A stretch of 64,000 nt of DNA from Terriglobia bacterium (GTDB lineage: Bacteria > Acidobacteriota > Terriglobia > Bryobacterales > Bryobacteraceae). The notes under the pieces were generated by a model, which saw only the letters and a program-made list of their open reading frames with translations, was not told the DNA's origin and searched no databases. The stretch is from NCBI GenBank assembly GCA_020073445.1, contig JAIQFE010000001.1, positions 496,001 through 560,000 of the forward strand. The letters run 5' to 3'. The position numbers and the translations under genes were made by a program. Every line of letters begins with the position of its first letter. The stretch's first letter is position 1. Positions 27,394-35,695 of the stretch are shown here, piece after piece.

Positions 27394-28656
27394 CTAGAAG
27401 AATTCACGAGGATCAGAGATCACGCCCTTGATCGCCGAAGCCGCCAGCGTCGCGGGACTCGAAAGATAGATCTCGGCCTTGCTGCTACCCATGCGTCCGA
27501 TGAAATTTCGATTCGCAGTCGAGAGGCAAACTTCGCCATCGGCCATGATTCCGCCGTCGCCCGCGCAGGCGCCGCAGCCGGGATTGGTGAACATCCCCCC
27601 GGCTTCGAGCAGGGTCTGAAAAACGCCGGTTTTCGAGGCTTCCAGCAGAATCTGCTTCGACCCCGGGGTAATAATCAGCCGGACGTTCGGATGCACGCGT
27701 CGGCCTTTGAGAATGCGCGCCGCCACTTCCAGGTCTTCGTATTTGGCGTTGGCACAGGATCCCAGGAACGCCTGATCGATCCGCGTGCCTTCCACCTGTT
27801 GAATCGGCTTGGTGTTTTCAACTTCGTGAGGACAAGCGACCATGGGCCCGAGTTTCCCTAGGTCCACAGGAAGCTCTTTTTCGTAGACTGCGTCCGCGTC
27901 AGCGGAAACAGGATGATATTGCTTGGACTTGTCCATGCGCCCGCGAAGATATTCTTCGGTCTTCGCATCCGGAGGCACGAAGGCGCACTTCACGCCCATC
28001 TCCATCGCGAGATTGGTCATGGTCATGCGTTCGGAGACGCTGAGGCCGGTGGTCGCGTGACCATGAAACTCCACCGCTTTGTATCCGCAGCCGTCGGCGC
28101 CCAAGGTCCCGATCAGGTGCAGCATCAGGTCCTTGGAATAAACACCCGGCGCGAGCTTTCCGCTCAGGACGATCTTGAACGTCTCCGGAACCTTCATCCA
28201 CAGCTTGCCGGTGATCCACACCGAAGCGACTTCGGTATAGCCGATGCCCGTTCCTAGCGCGCCCAGGCTGCCGTAAATGGTGCAGTGCGAATCGGTGCCG
28301 ACAATCAGATCGCCCGGGACGACGTGCCCTGCTTCCATTAGCACCAGGTGAGCGATGCCGGCGTCCACGTCGTAAAACTTGTTGATCCCGTTGGTGCGCG
28401 CGAAATTGCGGCTCACCTGCTGGTCGGTAGCGTTCTTCTCAGTCTTCGCGGGAGCGATGTGGTCCAGAACCACCGCCAGCCGGTCCGGATCGTAGAGCTT
28501 GGTCGCGCCGACCTTCTGCATCACGCTGACGGAACGCCACGTCGCCGTGTGGCTCATCACCAGATCGGGATAGGCGTCGACGATCTCACCCGGCCGCACG
28601 GAGGTCCTCCCGGACTTCGCGGCGAGAATTTTTTCGGCAATTGTAAATCCCGGCAT
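27394..28656 (-). CDS. leuC: 3-isopropylmalate dehydratase large subunit (Fe-S cysteines intact)
   Basis: A 420-residue aconitase-superfamily large subunit of the archaeal-like LeuC/HacA branch. All three [4Fe-4S] ligand cysteines are present: one in GSCANAKYEDL (about residue 297) and two in NPGCGACAGD (about 354 and 357). The catalytic GTDSHCTIYG segment is near residue 120. It forms the leuCD pair with the downstream gene. It is divergent from the operon at 28718, which encodes a second, cysteine-free copy of the same enzyme family. Confidence 0.9.
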   Translation of the reverse strand: MPGFTIAEKILAAKSGRTSVRPGEIVDAYPDLVMSHTATWRSVSVMQKVGATKLYDPDRLAVVLDHIAPAKTEKNATDQQVSRNFARTNGINKFYDVDAGIAHLVLMEAGHVVPGDLIVGTDSHCTIYGSLGALGTGIGYTEVASVWITGKLWMKVPETFKIVLSGKLAPGVYSKDLMLHLIGTLGADGCGYKAVEFHGHATTGLSVSERMTMTNLAMEMGVKCAFVPPDAKTEEYLRGRMDKSKQYHPVSADADAVYEKELPVDLGKLGPMVACPHEVENTKPIQQVEGTRIDQAFLGSCANAKYEDLEVAARILKGRRVHPNVRLIITPGSKQILLEASKTGVFQTLLEAGGMFTNPGCGACAGDGGIMADGEVCLSTANRNFIGRMGSSKAEIYLSSPATLAASAIKGVISDPREFF

Positions 28657-28717
28657 CGTGTATGATTTGGGGCCTTTCTGCTAACATAGCAGTCGCGAAA
28701 GTGCGGTCGTTATAAGC

Positions 28718-29947
28718 GTGTCGAATCAACGTCAACCGGTGGTGGGCTGGCAGGTGCTGGCGGCATCGTTCACCATCCTGATGGTGGCGTTTTCTTTTGC
28801 CCTATTTTCGCTCCCGATCTTTTATCCCTTCTTGCGAAAGACGTACCACTGGAACGCGGCACAAGCCTCGTCGGGCGGGTCGATCGTGCTGTTGTTGATC
28901 GGCGTGCTGGGTCCATTCATCGGGAAGCTTACCGACCGGTTCACGCCGAAAAAAATACTGCTGACAGGCATGTGCATCAGTACGGTATCTCTCGCCCTGC
29001 TTTCGACCATCGCTGGCCTGACGCAGTATTACGTGTTCTGCGTTCTGTTAGGGATCGGCACGGCCGCAGTCTCGCTGGTACCGACTTCGATGCTGATCGC
29101 GCCGTGGTTCTCGACCAAACGTGGCCTGGCTGTGGGCATCATCAACGCGGGTGTCGGTGTCGCCGGATTCATTGCGCCGAATTTGACCAGGAAGCTGATC
29201 GAGACGTTCAGCATGTCAGATGCGTTCCTGGTCCTAGGGGCGTTGATGATGATCCCGTTTGTGGTGACGCTGGCTCTCGTGCGAGGTGTCAGTCGCGCGC
29301 CCGCCTCCGCGCCACGGCACAGTCTGGCTAAGGCCGGCGACGTGATCAAGACTCCCATGTTCTGGATATTCGGATTCGGCCTGTTTTTCGCCGCGCACAC
29401 GCTGACCGGGATCCAGCAGCACCTGGCGCTGTACATGACCGGACACGGCGTGACTCCCACCAACGCGGCGTTCGCTTTGAGCATGCTATTGGGTGCGAGC
29501 GCGGTCGGTAAGATCGGCGGCGGAGCGATTGCCGACAAGTATTCGTCGCGCGTCTCGCTGCTGTGGAGCATTGTGTGCCTTGCGGCAGGGATCGGTGGCC
29601 TATTATCGGTGGAGCCGGGTTCGCCAGTGGTCTACTGGTCGGCCGCGATGTTCGGATTGGGATATGGAGGCGTCTTCAACGCGCCGCCGCTGATCGCTTT
29701 CGAGCATTTCGGAACTGAAAGAGTCGGCACGATATTGGGGCTCTTCATGATGTTCTTCGGCGTCGGAACGTCTTCCGGCGGGCTGGTAGCGGGGATGATT
29801 TTCGATCGAACACACAACTACGCGAATTCTTTCACCGTGGATCTGGTTTCTTGCGGCATCGGATTCCTGCTGTTATTCGCCGCTGCGCGACTTAAGAGCA
29901 CCGGTCCTCAGAGGCTTGCGGCGGAAGCCCGCGTCAGAGTGGCATGA
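28718..29947 (+). CDS. MFS transporter (oxalate/formate antiporter-like)
   Basis: A 409-residue permease with 12 hydrophobic segments. It has the inter-helix 2-3 motif GKLTDRFTPKK and GKIGGGAIADKYSSR in the second half, like monocarboxylate/oxalate-formate (OFA-type) carriers. It starts with GTG at 28718, 61 bp from the divergent leuC start, and heads a long operon; its TGA overlaps the ATG of the LeuD-like gene. As first gene of the cluster it probably imports or exports the organic acid handled by the pathway. Confidence 0.87.
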   Translation: MSNQRQPVVGWQVLAASFTILMVAFSFALFSLPIFYPFLRKTYHWNAAQASSGGSIVLLLIGVLGPFIGKLTDRFTPKKILLTGMCISTVSLALLSTIAGLTQYYVFCVLLGIGTAAVSLVPTSMLIAPWFSTKRGLAVGIINAGVGVAGFIAPNLTRKLIETFSMSDAFLVLGALMMIPFVVTLALVRGVSRAPASAPRHSLAKAGDVIKTPMFWIFGFGLFFAAHTLTGIQQHLALYMTGHGVTPTNAAFALSMLLGASAVGKIGGGAIADKYSSRVSLLWSIVCLAAGIGGLLSVEPGSPVVYWSAAMFGLGYGGVFNAPPLIAFEHFGTERVGTILGLFMMFFGVGTSSGGLVAGMIFDRTHNYANSFTVDLVSCGIGFLLLFAAARLKSTGPQRLAAEARVRVA

Positions 29948-30462
29948 GCTCTCCATTAATTCTGGAAGGCAACTGCTGGAAGTTCGGCCACAACATTCCC
30001 ACCGACATGATCACGCCCACGGCGTACGTGATGCGCGGCATGGGCGAGATGGTAAAGCATGTTCTCGAAAACGCCAATCCGGACTTCCCCAAGAACGTGC
30101 AGAAGGGCGACATCATCGTTGCCGGCCGCAATTTCGGCTGTTCGTCGGGACGCGCTATCGCGCCCAAGGCGATCAAGGCGACCGGCGTCGGCGCGGTGAT
30201 CGCCGAATTTTTCTCGCGCACTTTTTATCGCAACGGACCGGAGATCGGACTGCCGCTACTCGAAGCTCCTGGACTGCACGATCTGGTCGAAACCGGCCAT
30301 CGCATCCGGGTGAACATCGAAGCGGGTATCGTGGAGAATCTGACGACGGGCAAATCCATTCAAGGACGCGCGCCTTCGGGGCTGCTGCTCGACATGTTGC
30401 GCGCGGGTGGTTTGATCCCGTTGCTGAAAACCGACGCCGGGAAGATTTTACTTCGATCATGA
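29944..30462 (+). CDS. LeuD-like (aconitase-superfamily) small subunit of a catabolic operon
   Basis: A 172-residue swivelling-domain protein. It keeps the substrate loop (FGHNIPTDMITPTAY, residues ~15-29) and swivel motif (VAGRNFGCSSGRAIAP, ~60-75) but differs from the nearby LeuD throughout, so it is a separate lineage and not a recent copy. The presumed partner is the LeuC-like protein encoded five genes away at 33326, which lacks Fe-S cysteines. Both ends overlap neighbours by ATGA junctions, which implies translational coupling. It is probably half of a hydratase or isomerase acting on a carboxylic acid. Confidence 0.84.
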   Translation: MSSPLILEGNCWKFGHNIPTDMITPTAYVMRGMGEMVKHVLENANPDFPKNVQKGDIIVAGRNFGCSSGRAIAPKAIKATGVGAVIAEFFSRTFYRNGPEIGLPLLEAPGLHDLVETGHRIRVNIEAGIVENLTTGKSIQGRAPSGLLLDMLRAGGLIPLLKTDAGKILLRS

Positions 30463-31535
30463 CGCTGCTGCTAACGAATGAAGAAGTGGAGCAGGCGCTG
30501 ACTCCGCAGGACGCGATCGCTGCCACCGAGAGTATTTATCGAGAACTCGCCGAGGGCAAGGCGCTCAATCGCGCGCGGTCGCAGGTGTATCTGCCGGCCG
30601 AATCGCGCGAGCACCCGGGTTTCCAGTACCGCATGAAAACCCAGGAAGGCGGCAGTCTGGATTGCGGCGTGTGGGCGCTGCGCGTCACCTCCGATATGGC
30701 CGGCTTTTCGTATACCGCGGGGGTCAAGCGCCGCCGAATCCTTCCCGTCGCCACGGGTAACAAGTATTGCGGCCTGGTGATTCTGTTCGACGTCGAGAAG
30801 ATCGAACCAGTGGCGATCATGCCCGACGGTGTGATCCAGAAGGTCCGGGTGGCGGCGATGAGCGCGGTTGGCGCGCGCTATCTGGCTCCGGAGAAGCCGA
30901 AGGTGCTCGGATTATTCGGCAGCGGATGGCAGGCCAGCGCGCATCTCGAGTTCCTGGCTGCGCAATACAAATTCGACCAGATCAAAGTATTCAGCCCAAA
31001 CCAGGAACACTGCCGCGAGTTCTGCCGGGGCATGTCGGAGAAGTTGGGCCGCGAAGTTCGCTCTGTGAGCACGCCCAAGGAAGCGGTCGACGGTAGCGAC
31101 TTTGTCCAAGCCGCGACGGCCGCCTGGGACCCCGTGTTCGACGGCCACTGGGTCGAAAAAGGCATGTACGTGGCGTCCATCGGCGGCGCGGATGCGAGCA
31201 ACAAACGCCGCGAGATCGACGACGAGACCATTCGGCGCACCGACGTGTACTTCGTCCACTCGAAAGAAGTCGCGCGCAACGATCAGTCGCCCGATGTGTG
31301 GGAGGCCGCGCAGAAGGGAATCGTGCGCTGGGAAGATATCGGCGAGCTTCAGGATCTGGTCGCAGCAAAGCTCCCCGGTAGAACTAGTCCCGATCAGGTC
31401 ACGCTGTTCAACAACAATACCGGCGCGGGAACCCAGTTCGCGGCCGTGGGTTCGGCCGTGGTGAAGCGCGCGCGGGCGTTGGGCCTGGGTCGCGAGCTGC
31501 CGACAGAGTGGTTCCTGGAGAGCGTGTCGCCTTAG
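30459..31535 (+). CDS. Ornithine cyclodeaminase / mu-crystallin family protein
   Basis: About 358 residues. The N-terminal dimerisation/substrate domain has RMKTQEGG near residue 52; the Rossmann domain has LGLFGSGWQASAHLE near residue 150. The family includes ornithine cyclodeaminase, alanine dehydrogenase, imino-acid reductases and EutC of ectoine utilisation. The ATG at 30459 overlaps the LeuD-like stop (ATGA); an open frame continues far upstream but is not coding. In this operon it probably reduces or deaminates an amino or imino acid intermediate, which is inference. Confidence 0.86.
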   Translation: MTLLLTNEEVEQALTPQDAIAATESIYRELAEGKALNRARSQVYLPAESREHPGFQYRMKTQEGGSLDCGVWALRVTSDMAGFSYTAGVKRRRILPVATGNKYCGLVILFDVEKIEPVAIMPDGVIQKVRVAAMSAVGARYLAPEKPKVLGLFGSGWQASAHLEFLAAQYKFDQIKVFSPNQEHCREFCRGMSEKLGREVRSVSTPKEAVDGSDFVQAATAAWDPVFDGHWVEKGMYVASIGGADASNKRREIDDETIRRTDVYFVHSKEVARNDQSPDVWEAAQKGIVRWEDIGELQDLVAAKLPGRTSPDQVTLFNNNTGAGTQFAAVGSAVVKRARALGLGRELPTEWFLESVSP

Positions 31536-31537
31536 CC

Positions 31538-32590
31538 ATGCAGAGGATCAACGAACACAGGCGGACGCAGCTGTTGAATCTTATGACCGAGCGCGGTTGG
31601 GATTCGATCTTGCTGTACGGAAACGCGTGGCGCAAGGATCCGTTCCGCAGCCTGGTGAATATCAACTTCTCTGGTGACCACGCTCTCGCGCGTTTGTCGC
31701 GCTCCGGCGATGTGACGGTAACGTTCAGTGATCCCTGGGACGCGGAGACAGCGTCCGCGGCGCTGCAGGCCGATTTCGCGAAGGCATTCGCCGGCGGGGC
31801 AGCAGCTGTTGCGGGCCTCGAGTTCATGGAGGAACGATTCGTCGCAGCCTGCGGGACGCTGCCGGTTTCAGCGACGACCGAGGTCGAAGAGCTGCGCCGC
31901 GTCAAGACCGCAGAGGAAATCGGGTACATCCGACAAGCCTGCGATCTCGCGGATCGCGGCTACCAGAGGTTCGTCGAAGTCGCCGAACCCGGCATGCGGG
32001 AATTCGAGTTGGTCGCTGAAGTGGAGGCGTTCTTGAAAGAGAACGGCGCCGAGGACAACTTCATGCTGATCGCGTCCGGCGGGATCGAAGTGGTCGGGAT
32101 GAAGCCGCCTACGGATCGAAAATTGCAAAAGGGCGATTCGATCACGACCGAGCTGACTCCGCAGGTCAACGGCTACTACGCGCAGATCTGCCGGACGCTG
32201 GTTTTAGGAGAGCCTTCGCCAGACCAGCTTAAAGCCTTCGAGATTTTTTCGGAAGCGCAGTGCGCCGCGCAGGATCTGATTAAGCCCGGCGTCACTGCTG
32301 CCGACGCCGCGCGCGCCCAGAACGACGTCTTTCGCAAGTACGGCTATGGCGAATATACCGGAGCGAAGTACACGCGGGTCCGTGGGCACTGCCTGGGCCT
32401 TTATCCGGACGAAACGCCGCACATTCTGGAAGACGTGGATTACGTGCTCAAGAAAGATATGGTGGTGATCGCGCACCCCAACACCTATCTGCCTCTCTCG
32501 GGGTACATGGTGTTCGGCGATGTGCTGTTGATCACGGAAACGGGCAACACGCGGCTTAATAAAACCGAAAAGAAGTTGTTCACGAAATGA
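31538..32590 (+). CDS. M24-family (creatinase fold) protein with degenerate metal site
   Basis: About 350 residues: creatinase N-terminal domain (~1-120) and complete pita-bread domain (~125-340). Compared with aminopeptidase P, four of five metal ligands are replaced: Asp to Glu205 (ITTELTP), Asp to Gln216 (YYAQICRT), Glu to His313 (VIAHPNTY) and Glu to Gly327 (MVFGDVL). Only His284 (RGHCLGLYPDE) remains. It is therefore not expected to be a metallopeptidase. Creatinase and the ectoine hydrolase EutD/DoeA are known members that work without metal on small molecules. It starts two bases after the cyclodeaminase-family gene. Confidence 0.85.
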   Translation: MQRINEHRRTQLLNLMTERGWDSILLYGNAWRKDPFRSLVNINFSGDHALARLSRSGDVTVTFSDPWDAETASAALQADFAKAFAGGAAAVAGLEFMEERFVAACGTLPVSATTEVEELRRVKTAEEIGYIRQACDLADRGYQRFVEVAEPGMREFELVAEVEAFLKENGAEDNFMLIASGGIEVVGMKPPTDRKLQKGDSITTELTPQVNGYYAQICRTLVLGEPSPDQLKAFEIFSEAQCAAQDLIKPGVTAADAARAQNDVFRKYGYGEYTGAKYTRVRGHCLGLYPDETPHILEDVDYVLKKDMVVIAHPNTYLPLSGYMVFGDVLLITETGNTRLNKTEKKLFTK

Positions 32591-32600
32591 AGCCCAAGAA

Positions 32601-33329
32601 ATGAAACGCGGACTGATCACCTGGGACAAGGTCGAGCTGCCGCCTTCGGTGTTCGAAGCACGGCTGGCACGGGCGAGGAAGGCGCTCGCCGCGCAAGATT
32701 TGCCGGCCCTGCTGGTGTATTCCGACGTGTGGCGATCCAACGAAGGGCGGCATCTGACCAACTACATGCCGTATTGGAACCGGTCGCTGATCGTGATCCC
32801 ACGGGAACAACCGCCAGTCCTTTTGTGCGGGCTTTCGCCACGAGTCTATCCGTGGATCAAGTCGGTGACGGTGTTCGAAGAGATCCGTCCCGCATCGAAG
32901 CTCGTGCCGACCTTACTGCAACTCTGCACGGAGCGCGGATGGACCAAGCTCGGCGTACTCGACCTTCCCAGGTTGCCGCATGAGATCTACGCGCCGCAAA
33001 AAGCCTCCGGTGTGGAAGCATCCGACGTCCAGTTCGATCTTACGGATGACGCCGAGATCGCCATGCACCGGCGCGCCGAACAGATGGCTCAAGAGATCCT
33101 GACGGCCGAATTGCCTAGGGGAGCGGGGCTTACGGATTACCAGTTCTCAGGACTCTTGGAACGCGCTTTTCGGCGGGCCGGGGCCGAAGACTTGGTGCTG
33201 CTGTTCAGCACAGGCGACTCAGCACCGCGTCCCGCCTGCGGCACGATGCTCGGCGACAAATACTCGGTCGCGGTGGCTCTCGAATATCGCGGACATTGGG
33301 CACGCGTAAGGCGAGGTTTGCCGCTATGA
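32601..33329 (+). CDS. Short M24/creatinase-like protein, half pita-bread domain
   Basis: A 242-residue protein with a creatinase-type N-terminal domain (~10-135) and only the first ~100 residues of the pita-bread domain; all the metal-ligand segments of the fold's C-terminal part are missing. The end is abrupt (WARVRRGLPL) but the stop overlaps the ATG of the next gene (ATGA), so the short length may be native. It could be a non-catalytic partner of the M24 protein encoded upstream, or a decaying paralogue. Confidence 0.75.
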   Translation: MKRGLITWDKVELPPSVFEARLARARKALAAQDLPALLVYSDVWRSNEGRHLTNYMPYWNRSLIVIPREQPPVLLCGLSPRVYPWIKSVTVFEEIRPASKLVPTLLQLCTERGWTKLGVLDLPRLPHEIYAPQKASGVEASDVQFDLTDDAEIAMHRRAEQMAQEILTAELPRGAGLTDYQFSGLLERAFRRAGAEDLVLLFSTGDSAPRPACGTMLGDKYSVAVALEYRGHWARVRRGLPL

Positions 33330-34585
33330 ACATGATCGAAAAGATTCTTGCCAAGGCCAGCGGCAAGAAGGAAGTGGTGCCGGGCGACATTGTCGTCGCC
33401 AATGTGGACCGCATGGTTTTGCACGATCTCAGCTCGAACCTGGTCTCGAAGGTTTTCGAAAACGAGATGGGTGGAGGCACCATCTTCGATCCCGACCGTA
33501 TCGCCTTCGTCTTCGATCACACCTTCTCGCCGCCCAGCCAGGCCGATGCCGACGTTCTCACCGAAGCCCGCCGGTTCGCCGCAAAATACGGAATCCGTAA
33601 CGTGTTCGATTCCGGCTCGGGCAGCATCCACCATGTCATCATCGAAAACGGCTTGTGGGCGCCCGGCGACGTGATCATCGGCTGCGATTCGCACACCACC
33701 GTTTATGGAGCGCTGGGTGTTTTCTCCACCGGCGTGGGAAATAATTCCATGGCCGCGCTGGGCTACGCGCACGGTAAAGCCTGGTTCCGCGTTCCCGAAA
33801 CTATCCAAGTGGTCCTTCATGGGCCGCCGCCGGCCGGCACCACTCCGCGCGACGTCGCCCAGTATCTCGAAGGCTTTCTGGGCGAGGACAGCGCGGTCTA
33901 TCGTGCCGTCGAGTACGCAGGTCCGTTTATCGAAAATCTGTCGATCGAAGACCGCATGCTGTTTCCGCTGATGGCGATCGATCTCGGCGCCAAGGCCGGT
34001 TACATCAATCCGGACGAGAAGACCGCCGCCTATGCGCACAAATACTCGCGCAAGAAACATTTCGAGCTTTTCAAGAACGATCCAGGCGTGCAGTACGCCA
34101 AAGTCATTGACGTCGACCTGGCGCAGCTCGAACCGCAGGTGGCTTGTCCACCCACCGTCGGCAACGTCAAGCCGATCGGCCAAGCCGCGGGGATCGAGAT
34201 CCAGTTGGCCGAAATCGGCGGCAGCACCGGAGGACGGCTGGGCGATATCCGCGTTTTGGCGCAAGCGCTCGACGGAAAAACAGTTCATCCGAACGTCCGT
34301 TTGCAAGTAGTGCCGGTTACGCGAGGCGTGTATCTCGCGGCGCTGCGCGAGGGATTGCTTGAAACCATCGTCGAAGCGGGCGGCATCATTTTCCCACCCA
34401 GCGCCGGCTCGAACCAAGCCGTCAACATGGGCGCGATGAGCGAACAGGAGGCGATGATCTCCACGCAGGCGCGGAATTTCCCCGGCCGGAACGGGCACCC
34501 CAAGGCGAGGCACTATCTGGCATCCGCCGCGACAGTCGCCGCTTCCGCATTGGCCGGCCGAATCACCGATCCACGCAAAAGCTGA
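33326..34585 (+). CDS. LeuC-like aconitase-superfamily large subunit with all three Fe-S cysteines replaced by serine
   Basis: A 419-residue homologue of isopropylmalate dehydratase large subunits, aligned over full length with intact flanks. The first ligand motif, normally IGSCTN, reads IGGSTGG, with Ser300 at the cysteine position. The second, normally GCGxCxG, reads PPSAGSNQ, with Ser359 and Ser362 in a SxxS spacing. The substrate-side GCDSHTTVYGALG (119-131) is kept. Without thiolates a normal [4Fe-4S] cluster is unlikely, so dehydration would need another mechanism or metal. It starts by an ATGA overlap and presumably pairs with the LeuD-like protein at 29944. Confidence 0.85.
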   Translation: MNMIEKILAKASGKKEVVPGDIVVANVDRMVLHDLSSNLVSKVFENEMGGGTIFDPDRIAFVFDHTFSPPSQADADVLTEARRFAAKYGIRNVFDSGSGSIHHVIIENGLWAPGDVIIGCDSHTTVYGALGVFSTGVGNNSMAALGYAHGKAWFRVPETIQVVLHGPPPAGTTPRDVAQYLEGFLGEDSAVYRAVEYAGPFIENLSIEDRMLFPLMAIDLGAKAGYINPDEKTAAYAHKYSRKKHFELFKNDPGVQYAKVIDVDLAQLEPQVACPPTVGNVKPIGQAAGIEIQLAEIGGSTGGRLGDIRVLAQALDGKTVHPNVRLQVVPVTRGVYLAALREGLLETIVEAGGIIFPPSAGSNQAVNMGAMSEQEAMISTQARNFPGRNGHPKARHYLASAATVAASALAGRITDPRKS

Positions 34586-34663
34586 AGTCGCAAGCGTCGG
34601 TTCGGTATGATGTACGAGCGGCCCTCGTCAGCCTAAAATGGCTCGGCTGCAATGGAGACTGGG

Positions 34664-35695
34664 ATGATCATCGACTCACACGGCCACGTTACTGCCCCCG
34701 AAAAGTTGTACGTCTACAAGGCCAACATCTTGTCCCATCGGGGCGCGCACGGCCGCGGCAGCCACGGCGCCTCCGACCAGGAGATCAAGGACGCTCTGAA
34801 CTCGCCGGTCTTCGGCGGCACCTCCCACCTGGAGCAACTCAAGGAAGTCGGGACCGACATGCAGTTGATCTCGCCGCGTCCCTACCAGATGATGCACAGC
34901 GAGGATCCCAAGGTCGTGCGCTGGTTCATCGAAGAGACCAACGACATCATCTACAAGCAGACCAAGTTCTACCCCAACGTGTTCCGTGGAGTCTGCGGAT
35001 TGCCGCAGAGTCCGGGAGTCAGCCCCAAGGAAGTGCTGCCGTATCTCGAAAAATGCGTCAAGGAAATGGGATTCGTCGGATGCCTGCTGAACCCAGATCC
35101 GAGCGAAGCCACATCCACTACGACTCCTCCGCTGGGCGACCGCTTCTGGTATCCGCTGTACGAAAAAATGGTGGAGCTGGACATCCCCGGCCACATCCAT
35201 TCGGCCGGCTGCCGATCGCCGCGCCTCCCGTACTCCCTGCACTTCATCAATGAGGAGAGCATCGGGGTTGTGTCGTTGCTCGAATCGAACGTCTTCAAGG
35301 ATTTTCCGGCGCTGAAGATTCTCGTCTCGCACGGTGGCGGCGCGATTCCCTACCACTGGGCGCGCTTCGAAGCCAGCTCGCTGCGCCGCGGCGGAGAGCG
35401 TTTTTCGGAAAAGATGCGCAACCTGTACTACGACACGGTGCTCTATTCCAGCGAATCGCTCCAGCTGTTGATTAAGACCGTCGGTGCGGATCGATGCTTG
35501 TTCGGCACCGAACGCCCCGGGGTCGGCACCGTGAAGGATCCGCGCACGGGCCGGTGGCTCGATGAAACACGCTTCCTGATCGAAGCATTCGACTGGCTCA
35601 GCGCGGCCGACAAGAAGCTGATTTTCGAGGACAACGCCAAGAAACTCTTCAAGCTCGACGTCCCGGCCCAGTCAAGCGCCAAGGGAGTCAGCTGA
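34664..35695 (+). CDS. Amidohydrolase-fold hydratase resembling 4-oxalomesaconate hydratase (LigJ)
   Basis: About 343 residues of the COG2159 (ACMSD/LigJ) branch. With the start at 34664, which has GGAG seven bases upstream, the HxH metal pair is H6/H8 (MIIDSHGHV), further ligands are near H177/H179 (GHIHSAG) and H223 (VSHGGG), and a glutamate is at 283 (FGTERPG) where many relatives have Asp. This spacing and the Glu recall LigJ, which hydrates 4-oxalomesaconate in protocatechuate 4,5-cleavage. Decarboxylases of the same fold are the alternative. Two LigK/RraA-like aldolases lie downstream. A 78-bp gap from the LeuC-like gene may hold an internal promoter. Confidence 0.84.
   Translation: MIIDSHGHVTAPEKLYVYKANILSHRGAHGRGSHGASDQEIKDALNSPVFGGTSHLEQLKEVGTDMQLISPRPYQMMHSEDPKVVRWFIEETNDIIYKQTKFYPNVFRGVCGLPQSPGVSPKEVLPYLEKCVKEMGFVGCLLNPDPSEATSTTTPPLGDRFWYPLYEKMVELDIPGHIHSAGCRSPRLPYSLHFINEESIGVVSLLESNVFKDFPALKILVSHGGGAIPYHWARFEASSLRRGGERFSEKMRNLYYDTVLYSSESLQLLIKTVGADRCLFGTERPGVGTVKDPRTGRWLDETRFLIEAFDWLSAADKKLIFEDNAKKLFKLDVPAQSSAKGVS

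Noticed and set aside
29916-30458. Upstream in-frame extension of the cyclodeaminase-family gene
   Set aside because: It would overlap the whole LeuD-like gene; the ATGA junction at 30459 gives the normal family start.
33137-34513. 458-codon open frame on the minus strand
   Set aside because: Antisense to the LeuC-like gene; the plus strand aligns over its whole length with the aconitase superfamily.
33326-34585. Frameshift or assembly error as the reason for the missing LeuC cysteines
   Set aside because: The residues on both sides of each motif stay in register with LeuC and the spacing of the three serines equals that of the cysteines.
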